From positions 1 through 10,589 of the forward strand of contig CALBBA010000285.1 of the NCBI GenBank assembly GCA_937926755.1: a stretch of 10,589 bases of DNA, written 5' to 3'. Every line of letters begins with the position of its first letter. Position 1 is the first letter of the stretch. The notes below the pieces were generated by a model. It was given only the letters and a program-made list of their open reading frames with translations. It had not been told where the DNA came from and made no database searches. Source of the DNA: an uncultured Collinsella sp. Lineage in GTDB: Bacteria > Actinomycetota > Coriobacteriia > Coriobacteriales > Coriobacteriaceae. The translations under genes and the position numbers were made by a program. Below, in pieces: positions 6,354 to 10,589 of the stretch.

Positions 6354-6395
6354 TATGGAGACTTTTTCGCAATCTTGTGGACGACCGTCTCCATA
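6354..6395. repeat. 9-bp inverted repeat between the rpsA and HAD promoters
   Basis: TATGGAGAC (6354-6362) and GTCTCCATA (6387-6395) are perfect inverse copies with a 24-nt spacer. The right arm ends 2 nt before a TTGACG -35-like box. It may be an operator pair; it has no U-tract typical of a terminator. Confidence 0.5.
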
Positions 6396-6397
6396 AG

Positions 6398-6424
6398 TTG
6401 ACGATAGACAGTTAGGCATACATC
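6398..6424 (+). promoter_or_regulatory. Tentative promoter for the HAD hydrolase gene
   Basis: TTGACG (6398-6403) matches the -35 consensus at 5/6. The best -10 nearby is TACATC (6419-6424) at a short 15-nt spacing; TAAAGT (6432-6437) is another candidate without a good -35. The call is weak. Confidence 0.3.
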
Positions 6425-6484
6425 TTTGGGGTAAAGTATCCGGAGCCAACGATTCTGGAACGACTTTTCGAGAAAGGTGCCCGC

Positions 6485-7243
6485 GTGCTCAAAGCAGTCG
6501 TTTTCGATATGGACGAGACGCTTCTTAGCATCAACCTCAACGCGTTCATCCTTCGCTATTTTAAGGATGTCTCGTCGATGCTCGCGGATATCGGACGACG
6601 CAGCCGAGGTGGCACGATGGCACGCCTCGGTACCATCCTGGTCGACCTCAACGCCAACCGCCGAAGCGGCACGGACAACCGCACCAATCTTGAGTTTTAC
6701 CGCACCGAGGTCGAGCGCCGATGCGGCATCTGCCTTTCCGATCCCCTCATCTACGAGGCGTTTACCTACTACGACCGCGAAGTGCTTCCGTACAAGAACG
6801 ACGATGTCATCAACGCCCACGCCATGCCGGGCGCACACGCCGCGCTCCAGGCCGTACAGGACGCTGGACTGCGTTGCGCGCTCTTTACCAACCCCAGCTT
6901 TCCCCAGGGGGCCATCGAGTGCCGCATGGGTTGGGGCGACCTGGCCGACGCTCCCTTTGAGCTCGTCACGCACATGGGAAACACCACCCGCTGCAAGCCC
7001 GATGCCACCTACTATCTAGAGCAGCTTCAGGTGATGGGGCTCGAGCCACACGAGGTCCTTATGGTAGGCAACGATCCCAAGCGCGACTTCCCGTCCCCCG
7101 ATTGCGGCATCCAAACCGCCTTTGTGGGCCAAGGCAAGCCCAGCCGAGCCACCTGGCGCGGAACCATGGAAGACTTCGCACGCGACTTTAACGCCGTAGT
7201 AGAAGCCTTCTACGAGCACCAAGTAGCCGACGAACTGTCGTAG
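6485..7243 (+). CDS. HAD-superfamily hydrolase
   Basis: A 252-residue cytoplasmic phosphatase-like protein. All four HAD motifs are present: motif I DMDET (Asp8 nucleophile, Asp10 acid/base), motif II Thr135 in LFTNPS, motif III Lys171 in RCKPDATYY, and motif IV GNDPKRD (195-201, Asp197 and Asp201 for Mg2+). About 100 residues between motifs I and II form a helical cap of the C1 type, as in subfamily IA. The substrate cannot be predicted; family members dephosphorylate sugars, nucleotides or phosphoglycolate. The start is GTG 6485, with AAAGG 7 nt upstream and motif I at the expected residue 8. It is divergent from rpsA and convergent with the cysteine desulfidase gene. No classical terminator follows; structured element copy B begins 43 nt after its stop. 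Confidence 0.9.
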   Translation: MLKAVVFDMDETLLSINLNAFILRYFKDVSSMLADIGRRSRGGTMARLGTILVDLNANRRSGTDNRTNLEFYRTEVERRCGICLSDPLIYEAFTYYDREVLPYKNDDVINAHAMPGAHAALQAVQDAGLRCALFTNPSFPQGAIECRMGWGDLADAPFELVTHMGNTTRCKPDATYYLEQLQVMGLEPHEVLMVGNDPKRDFPSPDCGIQTAFVGQGKPSRATWRGTMEDFARDFNAVVEAFYEHQVADELS

Positions 7244-7286
7244 GACCCCTTGCTCCAAACCAAATATCGCCGCAGGTTGAGCACAA

Positions 7287-7403
7287 GTCAGCGAAAATGC
7301 CCCTAAGCGAGCAATGTGCCTTGAAAGAGGAGGGCATAGGCCTTCTGGCCATGCCCGACGATTGAAAGGCAGATTGCCGCTTAGGGGCGTTTGCAGCGTC
7401 AAC
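7287..7403. ncRNA. Structured intergenic element, copy B (candidate conserved RNA)
   Basis: This is the second copy, in the same orientation as 4175-4298. GTCAGC flank; 15-bp outer helix (7295-7309 with 7378-7392, one U·G pair on plus); bulged A7310; GCAA/TTGC (7311-7314/7374-7377); TGCCTT/AAGGCA (7317-7322/7366-7371); internal loop GAAAGAGGA against GACGATTGA; apical hairpin GGGCAT/ATGCCC, bulged A, GGCC/GGCC, loop TTCT. The tail GCAGCGTCAAC (7393-7403) is identical to copy A. The one weak pair is U·G in plus-strand RNA but A·C in minus-strand RNA, a slight hint that plus is the functional strand. The position, just downstream of a minus-strand gene as for copy A, hints the other way. The function is unknown. 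Confidence 0.8.
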
Positions 7404-7405
7404 TG

Positions 7406-7433
7406 GTTACGCGGTTTGGTAAAACCGCGTAAC
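7406..7433 (-). other. Perfect 12-bp hairpin at the cysteine desulfidase stop codon
   Basis: GTTACGCGGTTT (7406-7417) and AAACCGCGTAAC (7422-7433) pair perfectly around a 4-nt loop. The outermost base pair touches the TAG stop (7433-7435). No T-tract follows on either strand, so it is not a standard terminator. It could stabilise the 3' end or work together with element copy B, which starts 2 nt further on. Confidence 0.6.
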
Positions 7434-8752
7434 TAGCACACCTGGGTTTTGCCGATCATGATGTTGAGGATCTCGACGTCGGTGTCCTTCATGCCCACGC
7501 GGCCTACGTAGCCCATACTGGCGATCGTCTGCTCAACGGTATCTTGGATCAGGCCCTCGCCGGCACGGAAGCCGCGGCCCTGCATGGCCATATCGTGGCC
7601 CAGAATCGCCGCATCAACGGCTGCGGAAATCTTGGCGGCACAGCTCGCCTTGGCGCCATCGCACACGATGCCGCCCACGTTGCCAAGCGTATTCGATACC
7701 GTCGCGCCAATCTGCTCGCGCGTACCACCGCACAGCCAGGTAATGGCTGCGCCGGCACCGCACGCGGCGCAAATCGCACCGCAAAACGCCGAGAGCGCAC
7801 CAATATAGCTCTTGATATGCACGGCGATAAGATCGGACAGCATCACGGCGCGCACCAGGCGCTCGTGGTCGCAACGCAGGTACTCGGCATACTCCATGAC
7901 GGGCAGTGCGCAGGTAATGCCCTGATTGCCCGAGCCGCACACAATGGCGACCGGCAGCGCGCAGCCGTTCATGCGGGCGTCGGACCCGGCGGCCGCACGG
8001 GCACGGGCACGGCAGGCGACGTCATCGGCACGAGCACCCAGCAGCGTACGACCCACCTCGGCGCCCCAAGCGTGCGCAAGGCCCTCGGCACTGATTGCGC
8101 CATTCAGCTCAATCTGACGCTCAACGGCAGCACGGGCGTCCTCAATGTCACCGTCCTCGATAAAGTCGATGATGGTCTCGATCGACATGGGCGTGTCGGC
8201 GTTATCTGCCGCCCGCTCGGCCACGACGCGCTCGGCGCAGGCGGCACACTCCCCCGCCGACTTGCCGCACACCGGAATACCGTCGAGGGTATGGCACGTG
8301 ACATTGGTGTGGTGGTCGGTAATCTCGACGACCGCGGTATGGCCCCCGGCCGTGGCAGTCACCTTGATGTAGAGGTTGGGCACACCCTCGACAAGCGATA
8401 CATCGCAGTAGTCGGCGTCGGCGAGGAGCTCGGCCACGCGAGCACGGTCTTCATCGTTAACGCTCTCGAGCACCTCGAGCGCGCTTTTGGCGTCGCCGCC
8501 CACGGCACCCAGCACGGCCGCGGCTTCAATACCGTGCATACCGCCCGAGTTGGGCACGGTCACGCTCTTAACGTTCTTGATAATGTTGCCCGAGCAGGCA
8601 ACATCCATATGATCGGGTTCGCAACCGAGCGTCTGGCTCGCCAGCGCCGCTGCATAGGCAACGGCAATGGGCTCGGTGCAGCCGAGTGCACAGACAAGCT
8701 CGCGGTTCAAAACATCGCAAAACGCGGCATCACGAAGGGAATCGGTAGGCAT
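7433..8752 (-). CDS. cyuA: L-cysteine desulfidase family protein (UPF0597, CyuA/YhaM-like)
   Basis: 439 residues, close to the length of E. coli YhaM/CyuA. The family includes the Fe-S dependent L-cysteine desulfidase, which splits cysteine to pyruvate, ammonia and sulfide. Visible marks: ALGCTEPIAVAYA (22-34), the family's N-terminal signature; SGNIIKNVKSV (54-64); PNSGGMHG (67-74); VCGSGNQGIT (271-280); a cysteine cluster at 324, 328 and 331 (FCGAICAACGAG); and GIVCDGAKASC (361-371), resembling the serine dehydratase alpha chain C-terminus. The cysteines at 25, 281, 324-331, 364 and 371 are candidate cluster ligands. ATG 8752 has AGGAGA 5 nt upstream. It is transcribed alone, diverging from rpiB. 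A serine dehydratase is less likely because GCTEP and the overall order are UPF0597-specific. Confidence 0.85.
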   Translation of the reverse strand: MPTDSLRDAAFCDVLNRELVCALGCTEPIAVAYAAALASQTLGCEPDHMDVACSGNIIKNVKSVTVPNSGGMHGIEAAAVLGAVGGDAKSALEVLESVNDEDRARVAELLADADYCDVSLVEGVPNLYIKVTATAGGHTAVVEITDHHTNVTCHTLDGIPVCGKSAGECAACAERVVAERAADNADTPMSIETIIDFIEDGDIEDARAAVERQIELNGAISAEGLAHAWGAEVGRTLLGARADDVACRARARAAAGSDARMNGCALPVAIVCGSGNQGITCALPVMEYAEYLRCDHERLVRAVMLSDLIAVHIKSYIGALSAFCGAICAACGAGAAITWLCGGTREQIGATVSNTLGNVGGIVCDGAKASCAAKISAAVDAAILGHDMAMQGRGFRAGEGLIQDTVEQTIASMGYVGRVGMKDTDVEILNIMIGKTQVC

Positions 8753-8788
8753 AGGTATCTCCTGCTTGCATAACGGGCTTGGCTCTCA

Positions 8789-8818
8789 AAAATAGTTAGC
8801 TCCTTTATTTGATAACAA
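8789..8818 (-). promoter_or_regulatory. Probable cysteine desulfidase promoter
   Basis: On the minus strand TTGTTA (8813-8818) and TATTTT (8789-8794; 4/6) are 18 nt apart, giving a leader of about 30 nt. The -35 lies inside the inverted repeat at 8808-8827. Confidence 0.4.
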
Positions 8819-8827
8819 TGCATCAAA
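8808..8827. promoter_or_regulatory. Inverted repeat overlapping the cysteine desulfidase -35 (candidate operator)
   Basis: TTTGAT (8808-8813) and ATCAAA (8822-8827) are perfect inverse copies 8 nt apart. The half-sites resemble FNR-type TTGAT/ATCAA but the spacing is 8 rather than 4 nt, so a different regulator is more likely. Confidence 0.45.
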
Positions 8828-8905
8828 AACTGCAACCATGGTTCCGGCGGACGGCGCTCAAGCACAAACTGACAGCATTCATTCATGAGAAGCCGGTCTT
8901 GTTGC

Positions 8906-8992
8906 ATGCTAAAGCGTTTGACCAAAAAACGCCCGAGCGTTTACGCAAAAGTCGCGCTATCATGCAGTCGAACGCGGTAAAACCTTTAGCAT
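8906..8992. promoter_or_regulatory. Cluster of inverted boxes around the rpiB promoter
   Basis: A 9-bp inverted pair, ATGCTAAAG (8906-8914) and CTTTAGCAT (8984-8992), brackets the likely -10 box TATCAT (8958-8963). Inside lie alternating 6-bp boxes GCGTTT (8914-8919), AAACGC (8927-8932) and GCGTTT (8937-8942), the last running into ACGC. No good -35 is seen at normal spacing from TATCAT, which would fit an activator-dependent promoter. Confidence 0.4.
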
Positions 8993-9023
8993 TTGCGCCG
9001 CACAGACCAGAGAGGAACCACTC

Positions 9024-9491
9024 ATGAAGATTGGTATCGGCAACGACCACGCCGCCGTCGAGCTCAAGAACATCATCTCCGAGCACCTGAAGGAGCGCGG
9101 CTGCGAGGTCGTGAACTTTGGCACCGACACCTCCGAGAGCTTTGACTACCCCATCGCCGGCTACAAGGTGGGTAAGGCCGTTGCCAACGGCGACGTCGAC
9201 CTGGGCATCCTCATCTGTGGCACCGGTGTCGGGATTAGCCTGGCTGCCAACAAGGTCGAGGGCGTACGCGCCGTCGTGTGCTCCGAGCCCTTCAGCGCCA
9301 AGCTCTCCCGCATGCACAACAACACCAACGTGCTCGCCTTTGGTGCCCGTGTCGTGGGCTCCGAGCTCGCTAAGATGATCGTCGACGAGTGGCTCGACGC
9401 CGAGTTTGAGGGCGGCCGTCACGAGCGTCGCGTTAACCTCCTCAACGAGATCGATCACACGCGCGGCCTCAAGGTCGTCGACGAGGCCTAA
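9024..9491 (+). CDS. rpiB: Ribose-5-phosphate isomerase B
   Basis: 155 residues, the usual length of the RpiB/LacAB family. The enzyme interconverts ribose 5-phosphate and ribulose 5-phosphate in the nonoxidative pentose phosphate pathway, as a cytoplasmic dimer. Visible active-site parts: GNDHA (6-10); ICGTGVGISLAANK (64-77), with catalytic Cys65 and the anion-hole loop; His98 in RMHNNTN (96-102), the ring-opening base; and RHERRV (132-137), phosphate contacts. ATG 9024 has AGAGG 8 nt upstream. It is monocistronic, followed by a strong hairpin. An allose- or galactose-6-phosphate isomerase (AlsB/LacB) is possible by fold, but no sugar-specific neighbours are seen. Confidence 0.92.
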   Translation: MKIGIGNDHAAVELKNIISEHLKERGCEVVNFGTDTSESFDYPIAGYKVGKAVANGDVDLGILICGTGVGISLAANKVEGVRAVVCSEPFSAKLSRMHNNTNVLAFGARVVGSELAKMIVDEWLDAEFEGGRHERRVNLLNEIDHTRGLKVVDEA

Positions 9492-9518
9492 ACCACTCAG
9501 TGCCACAAGCTAACAGCA

Positions 9519-9566
9519 GGGGCCCGCTCGGAACTCATGACCGAGCGGGCCCCTTCATAGATTTTG
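9519..9566 (+). terminator. rpiB terminator
   Basis: A perfect 13-bp GC-rich stem (9519-9531 with 9541-9553) has a 9-nt loop. The T-rich trail is imperfect: TTCATAG followed by ATTTT. It begins 27 nt past the rpiB stop. Confidence 0.75.
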
Positions 9567-9570
9567 GAAT

Positions 9571-9604
9571 AAAAGGGCGCCGCGGATGGAGTTCCGCGGC
9601 GCCC
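9571..9604 (-). terminator. ndk terminator
   Basis: A perfect 12-bp stem (9575-9586 with 9593-9604) has a 6-nt loop. On the minus strand it is followed by TTTT-A-TT. It converges with the rpiB terminator 5 nt after that one's T-rich trail. Confidence 0.8.
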
Positions 9605-9642
9605 AAGCCACACGCTAACAGCTTTAAGGAGTCAAAGCTGGT

Positions 9643-10047
9643 TTAGCCAAAGAAGCGCTTGATCTCAATCTCGGCGTTCTCCAGGCAGTCGGAGCCGTGG
9701 ATCACGTTGGCGTTGACATCGACGGCAAAGTCGCCGCGGATGGTACCAGGAGCAGCGTCAAGCGGATTAGTAGCGCCCATGAGGGTGCGCATCTTAGCAA
9801 CAGCGGAGAGACCGGAAACGACCATCTTGACGACCGGACCGCTCGTCATAAAGTCGCAGAGACCGCCAAAGAAGGGCTTGTCGGCCAGATGGGCGTAGTG
9901 CTCCTCGACGGTAGCGCGCTCGAGCGTGGTCATCTCCATGCGCTCGATGACAAGGCCGCTGCGCTCAATGCGAGCAACGATCTCGCCGATCTTGCGGTCG
10001 CGCACGGCGTCGGGCTTAATCATGATGAAGGTCTTCTCGATAGCCAT
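9643..10047 (-). CDS. ndk: Nucleoside diphosphate kinase
   Basis: 134 residues, the compact bacterial length. It transfers the gamma phosphate from ATP to NDPs through a phospho-histidine, balancing nucleoside triphosphate pools in the cytoplasm. Visible marks: FIMIKPDAV (7-15), with Lys11; the flexible Kpn-loop region near 90-105 (LMGATNPLDAAPGTIRGDF, with Arg104); and NVIHGSD (114-120), with His117 as the phosphorylated residue. ATG 10047 has AAAGG about 8 nt upstream. It is a single-gene unit with its own promoter about 65 nt upstream and a strong terminator. No active-site residue is missing. Confidence 0.96.
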   Translation of the reverse strand: MAIEKTFIMIKPDAVRDRKIGEIVARIERSGLVIERMEMTTLERATVEEHYAHLADKPFFGGLCDFMTSGPVVKMVVSGLSAVAKMRTLMGATNPLDAAPGTIRGDFAVDVNANVIHGSDCLENAEIEIKRFFG

Positions 10048-10111
10048 AAAAGTAGCCTTTCAAGTAGGTTCGCGCGTGCCCAAGTCCCATTCCGGCACCC
10101 GCCTGGACTGC

Positions 10112-10140
10112 ATCGTAACAGAGTTTTAGCTGCAGTTAAA
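10112..10140 (-). promoter_or_regulatory. Probable ndk promoter
   Basis: On the minus strand TACGAT (10112-10117; 4/6) lies 17 nt after TTTAAC (10135-10140; a weak -35). The leader would be about 58 nt. Confidence 0.5.
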
Positions 10141-10348
10141 CAAAAAGCTGTTTATTGAAACGTTGCAATTTATTAAAGCGCTCCATATGTGTCACTTCTG
10201 TTTCGAAGTCCGATTAGAGTACCATCCGACCGCCCATCAACCGCGCCGAACAGAGCAGGCGGTCGGTTGCCGCCCGCGAACGTATCCCCTTCACAACCTG
10301 CCCAAAGGTCCTACAGAAGTTCTCGACAAGCCCCTCCCCCATAGCAAC
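10141..10348. other. Intergenic stretch between ndk and the argH-like gene, no gene seen
   Basis: No convincing gene is present. It contains a short hairpin ACTTC/GAAGT (10194-10209) and a 9-bp inverted repeat CCGACCGCC/GGCGGTCGG (10226-10234, 10258-10266) with a 23-nt spacer and no T-tract. TTGCAA (10163-10168) and TATGTG (10186-10191) lie 17 nt apart on plus, but no gene follows. The open frame at 10163-10405 lacks a ribosome binding site. Confidence 0.4.
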
Positions 10349-10381
10349 AAAATACGGGCTCCCACATCAGCAGGCGCCCGT
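10349..10381 (-). terminator. Probable terminator of the argH-like gene
   Basis: A 6-bp stem, ACGGGC (10354-10359) with GCCCGT (10376-10381), has a 16-nt loop. On the minus strand it is followed by ATTTTGTT. The stem is short, so the call is moderate. Confidence 0.5.
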
Positions 10382-10432
10382 AAAGCGAAAACGATTTATC
10401 AATAAATGGACAATACGTCTTCAGCCAAACCT

Positions 10433-10589
10433 CTACTTTGCCCCGTGACCCATCTCGACGACCTTGGTTAGCGATCCAAACACACCTTCGTCGACCACGA
10501 GCTGCGCCTCGGCACGCTGCAGCTGCACGGCAACGGCGGCAGGGGCGGTGCCGCCCTCGGTCGTGCGCGCGGCGACAATCGACGGGATG
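10433..10589 (-). CDS. argH: Argininosuccinate lyase, C-terminal fragment
   Basis: Only the last 51 codons before the TAG stop are in the window; the rest lies beyond the right edge. The visible tail has VAARTTEGGTAPAAVAVQL, like the conserved GGTAP segment near the C-terminus of argininosuccinate lyases, followed by a helical end (AEAQLVVDEG) and the tail VVEMGHGAK. Argininosuccinate lyase splits argininosuccinate to arginine and fumarate in arginine synthesis. The catalytic residues and the lyase signature are outside the window, so the call rests on this one segment; another fumarase/aspartase superfamily member is possible. No arginine genes follow it downstream. Confidence 0.65.
   Translation of the reverse strand, partial: IPSIVAARTTEGGTAPAAVAVQLQRAEAQLVVDEGVFGSLTKVVEMGHGAK

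Noticed and set aside
7433..8752. Annotation as L-serine dehydratase alpha chain
   Set aside because: Only the C-terminal cysteine region is similar. The GCTEP signature and overall length and order fit UPF0597/CyuA.
7544..8773. Plus-strand open frame of 409 codons
   Set aside because: It is antisense to the cysteine desulfidase gene and has no coherent motifs.
8808..8827. FNR/CRP binding site
   Set aside because: The half-sites look similar but are 8 nt apart instead of the 4 nt (FNR) or 6 nt (CRP) required.
10163..10405. Possible 80-residue plus-strand protein
   Set aside because: It has a TTG start without a ribosome binding site and no motif, and it overlaps the probable terminator of the neighbouring gene.
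1..10589. tRNA genes, CRISPR arrays, insertion sequences, prophage
   Set aside because: No cloverleaf with a T-arm, no regularly spaced repeats, no transposase or integrase was seen on either strand.

Overview
This window is a chromosomal segment of a GC-rich bacterium, most likely a gut actinobacterium of class Coriobacteriia (Collinsella-like). I infer this from the high-GC codon use, TTG/GTG starts, the four-domain 388-residue ribosomal protein S1, and the anaerobe-type gene set: a cysteine desulfidase-family enzyme, a C_GCAxxG_C_C protein and an O-acetylhomoserine sulfhydrylase. I could not confirm this by a search. Nothing points to phage, plasmid, transposon or CRISPR; the genes are mostly ordinary housekeeping and metabolic genes.

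Layout. 1-1277 (-): DHA2-type drug/solute exporter, cut by the left edge. 1421-2704 (-): metY, with its own promoter and a terminator lying just before the exporter gene. 2935-3381 (+): small cysteine-motif (C_GCAxxG_C_C) protein. 3450-4085 (-): YigZ/IMPACT-family protein with a TTG start. 4175-4298: structured element copy A. 4304-4665 (-): RNase P RNA (rnpB). 5003-6169 (-): ribosomal protein S1 (rpsA), TTG start, with a leader hairpin that can hide its ribosome binding site. 6485-7243 (+): HAD-superfamily hydrolase. 7287-7403: structured element copy B. 7433-8752 (-): UPF0597/CyuA-type L-cysteine desulfidase family protein. 9024-9491 (+): rpiB. 9643-10047 (-): ndk. 10433-10589 (-): C-terminal end of a probable argininosuccinate lyase.

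The genes are mostly single transcription units, often divergent or convergent, with rho-independent terminators where they meet. Two sulfur genes stand out: MetY consumes sulfide to make homocysteine, and the CyuA-like enzyme would release sulfide from cysteine. They are 5 kb apart and not in one operon.

The most striking signal is noncoding. About 120 nt of intergenic sequence occurs twice (copies A and B). The two copies share an identical or nearly identical core and an 11-nt tail. Their 15-bp outer helices differ in sequence at eight positions, yet every pair is kept, seven of them by double compensatory changes, and one apical pair also covaries. This is strong evidence for a conserved folded RNA, or less likely a structured DNA element, of unknown function.
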